From: Pelargonium tetragonum | Lineage: Eukaryota; Streptophyta; Magnoliopsida; Geraniales; Geraniaceae | DNA length: 64,000 nt | Direction: 5' to 3' | NCBI GenBank assembly: GCA_036897445.1 | Contig: JAYMTL010000028.1 | Coordinates: forward strand, 62,001-126,000 | Shown: positions 26,521 to 40,700 of the stretch, in pieces | How positions within the stretch are numbered: position 1 is the stretch's first letter | How the letters are laid out: each line of letters begins with the position of its first letter | Program-made: the position numbers and the translations under genes | The notes under the pieces: generated by a model | The model's database searches: none | Seen by the model: only the letters and a program-made list of their open reading frames with translations | What the model was told of the DNA's origin: nothing

Positions 26521-29200
26521 TTTTCCATTTCTATAAAAAGGCAAACCCCTTCCATGTTATTCGACCTATCACGGATTAACATTTAAAACCGATTAATTAA
26601 AGAGTTAAGTTTCCGTTTACTTTTGTTATGAGTTTTTGACTGGATTTGTTCGAACAAAAGCCTCATAGGGGTTAATTTATGAGTAGCAGAATATACTTTA
26701 TCCAGACACGGAGGGTAACCCGATACGGTATGCTAAGATGTTAGTTTATTAGATTCTTAAGTATAAATTGAAAACTAACTACCTAAAACAAAAGACTCGG
26801 ATTCTTGGAAACATTTTTGAATTTTGTAAGAACCCTATCAATTGCAGTAAAAACAACTTATCTATAAGCGACTTGAACCTGCGGCATACCTGGAACTTAG
26901 GGTTAGGTTAGTCTACCCGTATGGGATTCCTAGACAAAAAGAAGTTTTAGAGAGGATCGAGAAAGATTTGGTATTTTTTTTATAGGATAACACAACGCAT
27001 TAAAATGCAGCGCGATTCCGCTATTGGAATACAAAAGTTTAGTGTGGGCTTAACTAAAAAATTTTATAATAGTTATCTTAAAAACTCGGTGACTTTGACA
27101 TATTTGTTGAGTACGATAAGAATTCTTTCAAAAAAATCTCAACTCTAATAGCTTTTACCCAATTTCTTATTAATAGGTTCTTAATAGGATAGATATATTA
27201 AATAAGTTTATATATTTATACCTGAAGCTGCAAAACAAGCAGTGCAAGGAAACTCCTGTTAAGGGTTTTGAAATACGAAGGGTACAAATACCAGATAAAT
27301 AGTTGTACTCATTAGTATAAATACATAATTATAAGTGAATATAATAATAGAACCTGATATAGGAAGTGCTCTGGGTGCTTTTGAAGGTGTGTTAACTTTG
27401 CTTTTCCAATTAGACCCCGTAGTTAACCCTTTGAAATATAAGAATATCCACTTCAGAATAAGACTTTTCAACAAACTTCTAGGGCTCAGCTTGATCCTAT
27501 CATAACTCTAACCCTTAGTTGTCATGGGATACTCCATAACGAAAAGACTCCATTTCTTAGCGATTTTTCCATTGAAGACCTATCGGGACTCGCTTTAATC
27601 AGTCTAAAATCATAGACTAATTTTGGAGGATCCTAAAAAGCTAAAAAGATAACTAAGTGGTTCAGAGCATTAACTGAAAATTACTTGCGTCATTAGTTTT
27701 CGAATCAGAATCTCCTTAGTCAAGAATTTCTCAAAAAGGATCCCCCTGATTTCTCGCAATTAGTTTATTCCCTTGAAAAGAAAGCAACCCAAAAACCCAA
27801 TAAATAAAGTGTCAAAATTTTCACTTACTCTATCTAAACTGGGTAGCCCCGCTTTAAGACGAGGAGCTTTAGGAGCAGTTTGCAGATGATAAAAAGTACT
27901 AATGTAGCAACGAGGAGTTCCTCATGCCAAGTGGCTAGCTCTGTGTTTTGTGGAATGAAATAGGCTCTCGCATTCACTCTATATAACATTCCTTTTTAGC
28001 AGTATAGAATTTTCTTTGGTCTTGTTTATTCTTAGGCCTAAAATTCCGTAATTAAAAGGATACTTTATTGCTGGAAAAAAAGAAACTAAACAAAAAACTT
28101 ATCTGGACCCCTAGACTATAAATTTTATACTTTTTAATAGACCACTGGAATACATTATAACCAACAAACAACACCAAAAAGAAAAAGACTTTAACTTGAG
28201 TTCATTACATTCATTGCTTCAGCTCTAATTCTTTTATTACCCCAAAAATTTTTTAATAATCAAGAATTGGAAACTAATTCCTTGTGATCCTAGAGTCTTG
28301 CTCCTCGTTAACAAGTCTAGCCTATCTAGCTTAATCCGTTTTAGGGGAAAGTCTATTCCTTAAATATTCCGTGTTTTAGATTTAGAAGAAAGAGGAATTC
28401 CTTTATAGGATTTCTTGCTGTGTGATACTTCCCCTAATCAGTTTTTTACCCAGCGAGACTTTTTCGGTACCCTTAAATTTAGTACACTTTCCTTACGAAA
28501 AGCGCCCTCCTTTAAATTACAATTGCTGCTTTCGAGAATACCTTTCTTCTGGATTAGTTTCTAATTCTGTTGTGGAAGGACTTAATGAATACTTCATTTT
28601 ACTTTATGCGGGTGTACTCTAGTTAGGAGAGGAGTAGGGCCTCCCTATTTGTTCTTGACTGAATAAAATAACTTAGGTCTGATAATAAGGTAACTTAAAG
28701 AGACACTTTGAGTATAATATAATAAACACTTGCTGTATAAACTTCGATAAGAGGTTATACTCGGTCAGCTACATTCCTTTTTAGCACCCGTTTAAGTTTT
28801 ATAGAATCCTTTTTAATAATGCAGGGACTCCTTACACTAGATCTGGGAAAGAAGAAAGGCCCTTTTAATTGTCCTGCTTAGCTGCTCTTTAGTAATGGGA
28901 AACCTGGGGAATAGGCATAAACTTACATTCAATTACCTTTAAAAATTCAATTAAATACTTTCCCGTAAACCATTAAGGGATTTTGGGGGAATACAAACGA
29001 ATTAGAACGATGTTAATATTGCTATCCAGAATAGACTTTATTTGCTGTTCCGAGTAAGTTTTGTACATTTCGTTTAGCACCAGTTTCATTATCTATTTTT
29101 ATTGAGTTGCTTAAATAAAGAATCGAAGGGGAATACCAGTATCGCTTCAGAGACTATTACAATCTACTCCCTCATTAAGGATAAAGACAAAGTACAAAGA
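26521..29200. other. Non-coding A+T-rich spacer
   Basis: No supportable gene. A minus-strand 71-codon frame (27259-27474) would encode a hydrophobic C-terminal half (about residues 43-70) but no motif I know; a 66-codon plus frame (28422-28622) is equally anonymous. A tRNA-like word at 26868-26890 is listed separately. Confidence 0.5.
26868..26890 (-). repeat. tRNA T-arm-like repeat, copy 1
   Basis: GCGACTTGAACCTGCGG on the plus strand reads on the minus strand as CCGCAGGTTCAAGTCGC, the form of a tRNA T-loop (GGTTCAAGTC). It matches 54944-54966 at 20 of 23 bases, all three differences being transitions. In both copies the bases after the loop (CGCTT) fail to pair with the bases before it, so neither would fold as a normal T-arm. 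I read them as copies of one already decayed tRNA-derived sequence. Confidence 0.4.
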
Positions 29201-30530
29201 GGTAAGCTTGCTTAAAGAAAGAACAACTATATAGTTTAGGTTGATGAACTCATTCCTAAGACCCCCTTATTTATCAGAAATCTCCACGTCAAACTGTATA
29301 GGATTTCCAGATCCGGCAATGACGCCTTACAAGTTCTCATAATTCTCTTTGTTTCCTGTACGTAACATTCTATTGTATACTTCTTTTTTCTATTGACTGA
29401 CAACCTTTTGGTGCCTGCCTGGAGCTGACTAGGAAGGGGTCTGGTAACCCATTAGCCTGTCATCCACCAGGGAGTTTCTTTATATTTAGCCCTTTTTCAA
29501 GAATTCTTTTCTAATACATCAACAAGAGCCTTATCCAAAAACGGGGTCATATGACACGTACTATCTACCCGGGATATCCATTCAAATCCTATGCCTAACA
29601 AAAAATGATACTAAAATCTTACCAAAATATGGAAAGTACAAAGTCCTACAATCGCATAAATCACCAACTACCTCTCTTTAGCACTCAGAAGTAGAAAGCA
29701 TAAGTTATCAATATAACTAGCCTATTCTATTACTTTACAGATAAACCTGATAATTCTCTTCTTTAAAAAGTTTGTTGTAGCAAGGAGAGTAGATACCTTT
29801 GAGTTGAATATTCCTAGGTGTTAAAGAATTGCTTCATTCAATGAGTTAAGGAGTCCATTATAAATAAAAGGGAACATTCCGAAGAAACAAGCATTGAATT
29901 ACTCCTGCTAAACCTGATCAGTTCGACTAAGAGATGACTTTCCTACAACAAATGGTAATGAAATAGATTCAGTTTCTGTACCAGCTCCAAAGAATTAGAA
30001 GAAGTGTATTGACTCCTTTCCCATAACATCATAACAGAGATAAGATAAAAAACAAGAAATTTCCATTATAACAAATTTATCAAGAATACTAAAATACGGA
30101 AGAGTATAACTTCACCGGAATTCAATTAGTTAATGTCCATCTAGTTTAGGAACATACACACATGCAGACATAATAAATATGATAGTACTATTCCCTGCTT
30201 GACATACTTCTTTAGAGTTTAGCTACTCTCAACGCCGAAGCCTTATAACAGTTCCCAATAAATCCTGAGCCGGTTTACACAAAAAAATACCAATTTATCG
30301 GAATGTTCCATTCGAGTGCTTTCCCTTGGAGAAGTTAGAAATTATATAGAAATTCTAAGACATTAAGACTTAGGACTTCACTTTCCTTGGCCTTTTTGGT
30401 TCCTGCGCACACGGGAATTTCAGAGATCCGAGAGTCTAAACTAAACTATCTATTCTAGAAATACGAGGAATATGACTCGAGAATAGACTCTCAAAAGAAA
30501 AGGTCAAATAGGAATAAAGCTTTCTAGCAC

Positions 30531-30548
30531 AAGATAAACTTACCTTGC
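30531..30548 (+). repeat. 18-base direct repeat, copy 1
   Basis: AAGATAAACTTACCTTGC, identical to 34537-34554. Flanks differ. Part of a set of related words with TTACCTTGC or its complement GCAAGGTAA in the C-skewed block. Confidence 0.65.
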
Positions 30549-32242
30549 AAACAAAAAATAGAAGATAGATCTGGTATCTAAACCAGCTATACAGTAAAAT
30601 AGCACTCCCAAGTAAATTGAAATTACAGGATTCTGTACTCCAACTTCGAAATTCTAAACTCTAGGAAATTGTTGGGAATCCAAGAATAAACGAAGAGTTA
30701 GATAATCCGTTACCATTAGCTACACTTGGACTTCCATTAGCACCTCAAAGAAACTGTCTGTCAGAATCCTTATCCTTTCCTAGCTTTCACTAGCTATCTT
30801 GCTTTAGCTACAACAGAATCTCCTAAATCCTAAAACCTATCTATCCTATATAATATAAGGTAAGCTTGCTTAGACTATACTCACAAAGAAGTCTGCTTCT
30901 CTCCATCTATCCCATATAGACTAGAATCTGTTATCGCAGAAGACAAAATTTGGAATAGTGCTACACTTGAGAAAGGCTTTCCCTCATGATAAGTAGTAAG
31001 AAATTGTATTAACTCCTTTCCAGCTATCCCAGAAGACAAGAATCCATTTCGGTTATTCATTATTCTTTAGAATTCTTGTTACCTTTAATTTAATACAATA
31101 GGGAGGTGTTTGTATACTAGCTTACAAGATTGCCGATATTCTATCTAGAAATTCTTCAATCGGGTTTAGATTATAAGACTTAAACAATTCATTCTGATGA
31201 ACCCGTCTATCCTAAAAAAAAGGGTAATAGACTCTAAAAGCTACACTGGAAAAGCACTTCCCTTGCTAATATTTCTTCCTTCTTTGGCGGACTTTACCTC
31301 GACAAAAGTCAAATAGTTTCTTGAACACCTTTGCCGGAAGGACTTTAGCTTTATCGGAATGTTACTTATTATAATTGACTCCTTTTAAACTACAAAAAAA
31401 CTAAGTTTAGAATCAATTCTTTACCTGCAATGTCATTAGACTTCAATTTGGTTAGGCTCGTTTCCATTAGAATTGAGTCCTTTATCGGTTATACAATATA
31501 CATAGAGATCGTCTTACAAGGACATTAACTGAAAGAGCTTCCAAAGAGAAAGTGTAAGATCCAGAGGTTGTGCTAGAATTCAATATTTCTAGTTGGATTC
31601 AAGAGGTATAAAGCCTCATCGCAAGTATTCTATACCTTGTAACAAGAGGTTAAGCATTTGGGATACACTGGAGACCCCTTTTAGAGTCAAGATTGACTTA
31701 GAACTATACCCCCTTGTTTTAGGACTTAAACCAGAATTGGCAGAGGAGAAACTTTGAGGAGTATTAGGTATTTGTATTACTTAGCTTAAAAATGAAGCTT
31801 TTTCTAGTTAGTGTTCCTGTGTATTCCAGTAATTAAGGATAATCCCTCCAGTGCTATGCTCTTCTTACGAAAAGGAGGATATGAACTTAGATAGGGAATA
31901 CACGAATCCATCTTACCGAGTTCACTCTTGTTTACGAGGTTAAGTCATTTAGTATAAGTATTGATAGTTAAACCTTTACACTATAAGACCCGAATGACTT
32001 CAACTTGACAGATAAAGCTTCAATTCTTTTTATCCCTTTAGAAAAAACTGGAACTAGAATTGGAAACCTGGGAATAAGCTCCTTACCTTAATTAAAAAAA
32101 CTCTCAATGAAAGGAGAAGCCAGAAAGACCAAAATGGACTATCCAGGACTATCTTGACTAGCTTCCAAAGAAAGAAATAGAATCTCCTCGCTGCTTTTCA
32201 CAGCTTTAAGACTTAGGATTAACACCTTTACCTTCATCAGCT

Positions 32243-32277
32243 TAGATCGGAATCATTCATCAAGATATGCCTTGCTT
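32243..32277 (+). repeat. Repeat shared by two C-skewed blocks, copy 2
   Basis: Partner of 16300-16335. Core TTCATCAAGATATGCCTTG with the same TAGATCG lead. Confidence 0.6.
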
Positions 32278-33842
32278 ACAAAACATGAGTATTTAGACTT
32301 GCTAAACCCGCTTAAACATTAGAATTAGAACATCTACAAGAATACCAATTAGCTCCTTACAAGGACTGCAAGGTATTTAAGCTTCACCTTTAGCGCTTAT
32401 CCCAATAGAACAACTAATACAACTTAGCCTAGAAAGCATTGACCTTCGACTGCAGTCTGCCTTTATAGCAACTCACTTGAGCAACACTCTCTTTTGTTTG
32501 ATTGAAGAAGAACTCCATGGATTAGGAATAGACTCTCAAAGAAATTAATAGAGTTCCTAAACAAGATAAAGGAAAGATTATCAATTATCCTCTGCTTTAC
32601 ACATCTCATATCTCAAAGGAATTACTAGAACTGTACTCAATATTAAACTCATTTGCTTTACTAAATTGGAACGGATACTCTCTAGAATCAACTCACTTTA
32701 CCAAGAATACAAATCGAATCTCAAATGTCTGCCTGGTTTCCCAACGGATAAAATAAGTCTGTTTACCTATATCCACTTGGAAGACTAAAGAGCTTGGACT
32801 GCATAGAGAACTCCACTTGACTAGCATACAAGAAAGGACAGCTTTATCTAAAGCTAAGAAAAGTATTAGACTTTAGAACTCTCTAGTATTGTATCCAGTA
32901 CTTAAAACTAAAGGATAACAAAATCTGGGAGTATTAGAGCGCAATAGCAGAACCGATTGTATAAGCATTTCTGTGCGCTAAACAGAAGCAAGCCCTTTAA
33001 GAAAGTCGTTGGTTGATACATCTGACTCAATTTACGTGGGATTTCCTATTTCTTCTTTATCGATGGTCTTTGGGTTGGCCCTTACCACTTACCATAGAAT
33101 TCCTTGTCTTTAATCTTATCTATTTTACTAGGATTCTAGCATGACATAAAGAGCTTCCCTATTAGAGCCTTGTTCCGATATTCTTCCCTAAAGACTATGT
33201 ACACATCTTTGCTGATGACTGTATCACCCTTGCTATAGCATTACCTATGTCCATGTTCTTCTCTAACACTTTCTTTAGACTTATATTTATTACGGGAGAT
33301 GATTTTAGCTTAGCAGTTGAAAGCAACCCTTCCAATATAATCCCAATTCACTTCCATTTGTTAAAGCTAAAGCACTAAAGCTGCAACTACTAGAGATACT
33401 GGAAAGCACTTCCAATGAATACCAAAGAAAGAATAAAGAATAACCCAAAACTCCTTTGCAGTTTAGATACATACTCTGTTATACTCTTAATACTTAAATT
33501 TGTTTACTTCTGTGAGAGAAAGGGAACCCTAAGCCCTATATAAAGTCTAAAGTTTATCGACTTCTATTTTATCTATCTATTTCGGATACTAAACAGGACA
33601 TGAATGCAAACCCTTGTTCAGAAGTTTAATATTAATATGGGAATACCCGATTCTTATTACGATTAAGAAAGAGGGCTACCCGAAGAGACTAGACGTTAAT
33701 GCCTTCAGGTTAATATCTCTATTGTTGTACGGGATCCTTTAGATCTATTCTATGACTTTAAAATTAAGGTATATCTCTCTTGTCTTTTTCTAGCTTATCG
33801 TTCAAAGAGGAAGGAACCTTGTACAGTAGAGAGAGCATCCCT

Positions 33843-33910
33843 ATACCAGACTGAAACTTTGTGAAGGGATGGAAATGTAGGATAGTTTCATGATAGTACA
33901 TACACTATAA
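33843..33910 (+). repeat. Repeat family A, isolated diverged unit
   Basis: ACCAGACTGAAACTTTGTG, then GGATGGAAATG, a TAGTTTCATGATAG linker and TACATACACTATAAC. The closest relative is the unit at 43828 (ACCTGACTGAAACTTAGTG). The CC/GG base of the stem is kept; the outer TTA/TAA pairs are partly lost. The downstream pyrimidine-rich tail is absent. Confidence 0.6.
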
Positions 33911-34536
33911 CTTCAGAATCTTAAAAACCTAGACCAGCTTTTCACAACTCTTTGAATGAAATTTCCTCAGAGCTAGAAGAAGAGGTCCCTTACTTCAGTT
34001 CAGAATCAGTACCTTAATTAGGACTAGTTCCTCATACCTTGGTTTATAGGAGTCTTTGTAGCTATACCTTTCCTCTGAGGACTTTAGAAGAGATACTTCA
34101 CTAGTTGCAGGAAAACTGGAAACCCAGGACTTTAGCCTCAGCTCTTTATATATTCTCTAATTTCCTTATTAATCATCTATCTAGTATCTAGACTAGAAAA
34201 ACCGGAACCTAAAGGAAAACCTTTTCAAATTGAAAATAAAGGAAAGCCAATATCAATAGAATCTGATTTATGTTATCTATTAGAACAATCCTCTCTAGCA
34301 AAACTTCGTACCCTGCTTTAGCTCCAACTACAACCTAAAATAGGTTGCCATCCTAGGCAAGATTTATCTTGTACTTGTAAGTTTCCTGATAAAGAGCTTA
34401 CAAGCAACAAAGTGCTCCGTAAGTCCTCTATTCTTCGGATAAATACTTATCTTTCCTAAACTTTACTCAAGAAATACTAGTACAAAGAATTATCTGGTTG
34501 ATGTTATCCTTTAGTCAACTTAATCGGTATCCAGAT

Positions 34537-34554
34537 AAGATAAACTTACCTTGC
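34537..34554 (+). repeat. 18-base direct repeat, copy 2
   Basis: Identical to 30531-30548, 4,006 bases downstream, same orientation. Confidence 0.65.
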
Positions 34555-34700
34555 TTTTTGAAAACTAGAACTTCAATCTCTAACTAAGTGAATACTTGAA
34601 TCTCTATATCTTGATTGTTCATTGTGAGGCTACTAAATTGCTCAAAAACAGCCAGTTAAAGTTCTATAAAAACCCATATATCTAATGAAATCTAACTTAA

Positions 34701-37700
34701 GCCAATTAAACTCTTTAGATTTTAGATTGCAGCTTATCTAATAAGAATAAGTATGCTGCGCTAGAAGCTTTGATACCGGGGGCTTCAAAGGTCTTATGAA
34801 AATAAAAAACAAGATAGATAATTGGATAGTACTAGATAACTGAAAAAGGGAAAAAGACTTAGGGCTAAAAAAAGGGTTCAATAGAATTATACTACAAATT
34901 TTTTATATCATCATTCTTTTACTGCTACGAAATAAACAAATTGTACTTGTATCTAAGAGCAAGTTAACGCATATAGTTAGTGAGATGCAAGACAAAGGTC
35001 GAAATCCAGCAATAAAAGTGTCCTTATTTCCTAACTTGGTATATTAAGTAGAGTAGCTTTTTGCAAAAAAAAAGTCCCCTTACTCTTTGTATAAGTTTAA
35101 TAAAGCTTTAGTGTAGAAGTACTACTAATAAAAGAAGCATAAAAGTCAATCTAGCTCTTGTAATTTCATTTTAATGGAGAAGCACTCTCTACGACGTAAT
35201 TTGTGTCCCCTGTATACAGACAGAAAGGGTTAACTACAATACGTATTAAAGTAAACTCAGTGGCCCCTCAAGGATTTGCTTCTTTATTTAAAATCTTTTT
35301 TAAAGAATAAGCCAGAACTTATCTAGCGGGGCCCTTTTCATAACACTCTAATACTAATATACTATACAGAAGACATAAGTACTAAGTGATTTTAAAGTTC
35401 TTTTTGTTGATAAGCCGCTCCTTGAGGGGTACTATGATAAGAGTTCTTTAGCATAGTAAGCAAAAACTAGAGACGCTTTCTTGCCTCAGAGTTCCTTAAG
35501 GGATTTGGCCTAAAATACTCAAATTTAAGAGTTTAGAAATAGACTTGCTCAAGATATCAAAAAGGAAAGAATATCATATATTAAAGTATTAAAGCAAATT
35601 GAGCCTAGTATTAGCTACATTACAAGATTCGACATAATCCTCTAAAGTAGAGCTCTGATCCCAAAAAGTAAAGGCTATACAGCATTAAAATGAAAATTAT
35701 TAACGAGAATTCTGGGTATGTACAGACGGATTGGAAAAAGATATAGTACAAACTTACAGAAACAAATATCTAGACTCTAATCTTAGAAGAGAGATTTTGA
35801 CTTATTTAACTAAACGTAAGAAATCTATCTGTCCTTTTTCTTTCGAAACACCATAGACCATTACTTTTAGTCTTATTTTACGAAGTGGTAAAGCAATCCA
35901 CGAAGTTATAGAAGACCTTCGGCTCAAATTCGATTATAATCTTAAATAAGTCCCACAACTTTTAAGCTTTTATCCAGTTATGAAATTGCTTAAAAACTTG
36001 ATATAAAATCCCCAGCATTGAATAACTTGTAAGTAGAAAGTACAGGAAGTTTTAGATAAACTACTCCGTACCCTTAGAAATTTCCGGTACGTTTCAGATT
36101 GCATCTAATGAAGGCCATAGGTTCGAATCGTCTTCATAAAGAAATTTTAATTCTTACTCATGAAATCAGCTTCGCTGTGAAGCCCCTTTATGTCCGGAAA
36201 GCTATAGAATTGGTGGATTTTGTCAGTTTTGTACGTAAATTCTGCTTATTTAGGAAAAGTCAGAATTATTCTTTATTACGGTCTCGAGACTTTATAAGTG
36301 CGAAAGCCTTTACCAACTTAACTTAAGGTTTCTATACTATAATCTTAGGAGTGTTACAGTATTTTATTAAGTATTATTGGATCTAGACCTTGAATGTGGC
36401 ATTTTTTGAATATGGAAACTCCTACAAGAAAGGGAATCCGTACTGTAGGAATCTATATTACTCTACATATGTTGGTAAAAAAACGGATGTTGTGGTAACT
36501 CATTGGTAGAACTTTGTTTTGAGAATTTCAAGTATTCTAGGCAAACACTCTTAAGTTTGAGTATAAACTTTATTTCCAGGGTTCAAAGGGTTGTATTTTC
36601 TATACCTATACAAAGGAGATTTTCTTAAACTAGCAAAACCAAACCCTAAGTTGCCCCTTGGTTCTTGTTCACATGCCTCAGACAGTTCCTCTTTTACTAA
36701 GAATTAGTTTCTTAGATTAGAAGTTTAAATGGAATTTTTTTAGGAAAAAGTAGCTTATAAAAAGAGAAAGGTACTATAGAATTAAGATAAGAGTAAAAGC
36801 TCGTATAAAGCACTGAGATTAAAACTTAGGTTGGCGCTTCGGGCCATAAAACCTGTATACTTTTTACATTATTATAATGAGTAAAGAAAAATCCTATATA
36901 GAATTAGGAAATTTAAGCCGAAAAGTTTTTAATTCATTCCTTAAAAATCTTATCTTACTTTGAATAAAAGCCAACTGTTAAAATAAAAACTCTTTTTCCT
37001 TATCTACGAGACTCTGATCCTGGTCACTTAAGTCGTACTTTGTTTCTATAAGGGAAGGATAATTATCAATTGCTAACTCGTATGCAGCTGATGAAGCTAG
37101 CTTTATAGCCCCGTTCTTCTATAAAAACCGGGTGAATCCTATTTCATTTGGGGTCATACTAAGTATAGGTTTAATAAAGTTCCGAGTTCATAAATTCTAC
37201 CACCTGCAATTCAAGAATTATAAAGAGGCTAAAACTCTCTTACTTACAATCTTACAATATGTATGCTTGTTTGTAGTCTATTCGAAGGGTCCCTTAAGAT
37301 AAAATACTAAAAAAAGGCACCGCATACTACAAAAAAACCTACTGGATAATCTCCTCTTAGTTTTCCGGTATTAGTTCTTAATTTCTATAAATGAGCTGGG
37401 TAGTTCCCTTATTGACATACATATGATGAGGAACCGTTAAGTAAATGCCAAAAATATGAGAGGTATACAGTTACCTTTTTTTAATAATTAAGGGTTTTTA
37501 ACCTAACTACGCCGTTTATTAGCTGAAAAAGGGTAAGTTCCTATAACTTTCACAGACCAATAATAAGATTCCGAAAACTGGGATTTAATTTAGGATAAGT
37601 TACTCGAGTATCCCCTATAAAAATTCTATTTATGGGACACTCTTAAGCTAAGGATCTTAGAGTAAAAAAGCAGGTTTCTTGCTGAATTCCTAAGACACAA

Positions 37701-40700
37701 GAATTGAATGGGAATTTGACTAACAATAATATAAAAATCTCCTTGCTGTATACTTAAGAAGTTTCATATGTCAAATTTTGGAGAACATAGCATGCAAGCA
37801 TTCCTTTATAGGTTCTGGTTGGGTTTCCTTTTCTCTTCTCCGGTAATTGCTAAACTACGAGTACTCCCATAAAGTATAATGGTAAAGTAACGAGAGCCTT
37901 TTTTATGTACTTTGATAAATTACACTATAAACCTTAATTACAAAGAAATTCGACATCAATAATAAGGACAGAGGTGTGCGCGCCCTCTATTATCTATCTT
38001 AAGTCTTCCTTATAAAATTCTAAAAATCAAGCAGCTTTTGGACAAGTAATCCTGTAGTTTCTTTGTTCTAATTCTTGCGCGGGGGCAATCTCATAACTTA
38101 GTATTTAAAGGAGTTCCCCGTTGTAGGAAGAGGTCTCATATAGCATTTCAGGTATCTTGTATGAAAATAGCAAAAAGTCAGTTATTAGTCACTGTTGGTT
38201 GCAAACGAATTTCAAAGGATATAAAATGACTATTCGGTAATGTTCTTGCTACAACTTCTTGTATGCTACAGAGAAACACAGGAGTTAGTTACTTTGAGCT
38301 GGAGTTTCTATTCCTGTTATCTTAAGCACAAACACTTAAAGGGATCCGTTTCCTAACAATACCAACCCCTCATTAATAATTCTATAAATCTCGTAAAAAT
38401 TTCCTAGTTGCAAGTTTAGCCATAAAAGCACATTAATATCAGTTTAGATATCTAATTAAGCATAAGGGTTTACATACACAACTAAATCTGGGACAATCCT
38501 TAGTGAACTCAAGTCCTGTCTCTTAAGGTATTACTCCTAAGTTTTATATAAGCTTTTATCCTTGCTAAAACTAAAATTTATCCACTGCGGCCTTACTATA
38601 TAAGATATAAGATAAGAGCCGTATATAATCTGATATAATTATACTAAAAGCTGTATCTTGAAAAAGCGGGCTTTTTATTCTCCAGGGTTTAACAAGTGAA
38701 AACTATATCTTAAAATTTATTTAACATAAAGTTTTCAGCTCTAATTAACTAAGAGAGAGTAGAAACCCCTATCACCTTTTGAGAAAGGTTTACGCAAACC
38801 CGGGCTAAACCATTAACTTTATATACAGAATGTAGAATCTCTATGCCGCCTCCTACGCAGCCAGATAAGGTTCTCCTGAGAGAAAGAAAGAATTCCTTAG
38901 GTAAAACTAAAACGAGGATTCCTGTTCCTAAACAATTAAGGGCTCTGGGGTGTATGAGAGTACTCACTTTGTATACTCCTAAGCAAGGGTTTCACTTGGT
39001 CGAAAGCAGATATAAAAAGGGCCTTATTCTTAAAAGTTAAAGCACCACCAGCAAATTCCCTGTTTCTTCAATCAAAATCTTACAAATAAACTAAGACAGA
39101 CTTAAAAAAATCTTGGGAGAACCCGAGTAGGATTTAATAAAAAGGTAAGTAAATTCCGGGATACTTTGTTATATGAAATAAGGTTTATCTCCTGGGAGCA
39201 TATCTAAAAGTACTCGTATATTCTCGGAATTACTAAAAAAATTCCTGTAACTGATAAAGCTTAAGGTCTTCGTTCTAAAACTAGTTTGACTAATGACAAG
39301 CTATTCTCTTGAAAATATACAGGGACCTCTCTAGGTATATATATAAAGGCACGCCCGGGTTAGGGGCTGCTTATACTACATAGATTGGACTTTATAACAA
39401 GTATCTATTAAAAGAATTGTTGGCAAATTATCTGCCTGCCCTAGTAATACAAAATTACAAAAAGTATTCTGTAAGAAGTCTCTCCTTATAAACTCTGAGA
39501 AAACTGTGGGCCCCGCTTTACTTGGAAATTAACTCCCTATGGATATGTGGTTGACGTGAGTACTACTAAGAGTTGGGATAAGAAAGAATGTTAGGGGCAG
39601 TCCTTATAAATAAATAGGGTTTAACTGAGGCCTATATTACAAAGAAAATAAGTCCAGGAGTGACGGGAGCTTGCAGGGGTATCAAAGCTCTTTTTAGAGA
39701 TAAGTGCAAATCTCCCAATTATGTAACTCCGCATTAGAAGTCCCCTCAGATCCCACCAGGGAGTCCTTTTAATATAGAATATTTCTAAAAAAGGAAACTT
39801 CCTTACTTGAGCAAATTCCTATTATAATTTATACCAAAGCTTTATATAATTTTAGGGCTTACAAGGGTTCCTCTTCTTTATCTTTACTAGTTATATAAAA
39901 GGTTTTATATACATATACATAGATTGCCCTTTTCCGAGCCAAATTTTTTGTTCCAAATAAAGGGCCAGGGCAGTTTAGAAAAAGCTTTAGTAGGGATTTT
40001 TTAACCTTGAAAGTCCTGTAATAATAAGTGTATGCTTTGTAAGTTATTACAAAATACTTAGTCAGTAAAAGGGCTTGGTCCTTATTCTCAAGGAATCTCC
40101 TAAAAAAAACGGGTTAGTTTTATAGCTTATGCGATAAAATAGGATCCGTTCTAGTTAATACCTTAATGCATAGGTTAGAAGCCTTGGTAATATACTTTTA
40201 GTGAACCGCGTTCATATAAGTCTATGCTTGCCTTTTTTAGCTTAAGAAGAATTTTTATGCTAATTTCTTTTACGGCCATTTACGTGCACCTTAACGCAGG
40301 TTACTTTAACTAAGTTACTGCGAAAAGAAATTCATTAGGGTGATTTTCTAGGAAGAATTTCACTAAGGTAAGAATAAAAGTGGGAACAACAAGGAATTAT
40401 AAACAGTAGAAAGCCCCTTTTGGTTGCCCTCAACTGGGGAGAGCTTATCTCAAACTAAAGGGGTAGTGTCCGAACCTAGCTCGATAGTTGCTAAACCAAA
40501 TTTCTTATATCCCAGTAATGATGTATGAATTTTGCGTCACAGAGCATTAAACTTCTTGCTTTATAAGTGTCTCAGGCTGGTCGTAAAAGGTACTTTTCAG
40601 GATTACCAAAGTCAAGTCCTCCCAGCAAGAAATTTTGTGGCCCCGATAAATGTAACTTAATTAGAAGTCTAAAAGGGGTTCCTACGAGTCTTTCCTCAAA

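Larger units (their letters stand above)
29200..34700 (+). other. Large C-rich, G-poor block, no gene
   Basis: Like the 14.3-16.4 kb block, the plus strand is C-rich relative to G for about 5 kb, with abundant CTAGAA, CTTACC, CCATTAG and AGACTCTCAAA words. There is no long frame; reading around 32107 in one frame gives protein-like runs but stops as often as random sequence. Several short exact or near repeats lie inside: GGTAAGCTTGCTTA near 29202 and 30858, the 18-base pair at 30531 and 34537, and GAATAGACTCTCAAA near 30481 and 32528. The left edge includes a G+C-richer patch (about 29405-29470). Edges are approximate. Confidence 0.5.

Noticed and set aside
29405-29470. G+C-richer patch with GGGT-CTGGTA-ACCC, like a tRNA-Thr(GGU) anticodon arm
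   Set aside because: The loop has six bases, no T-arm follows and the D-arm is not recognisable; kept only as a composition anomaly.
32107-32960. A frame with protein-like runs inside the C-skewed block
   Set aside because: It contains a stop about every 14 codons, of all three kinds, so neither a changed code nor a recent pseudogene is supported; the look of coding comes from the base skew.
38614-38660. GAGCCGTAT word like the start of group II intron domain V
   Set aside because: The matching 3' half (TACGGTTC) and the tetraloop are absent, and no domain VI or maturase is near.
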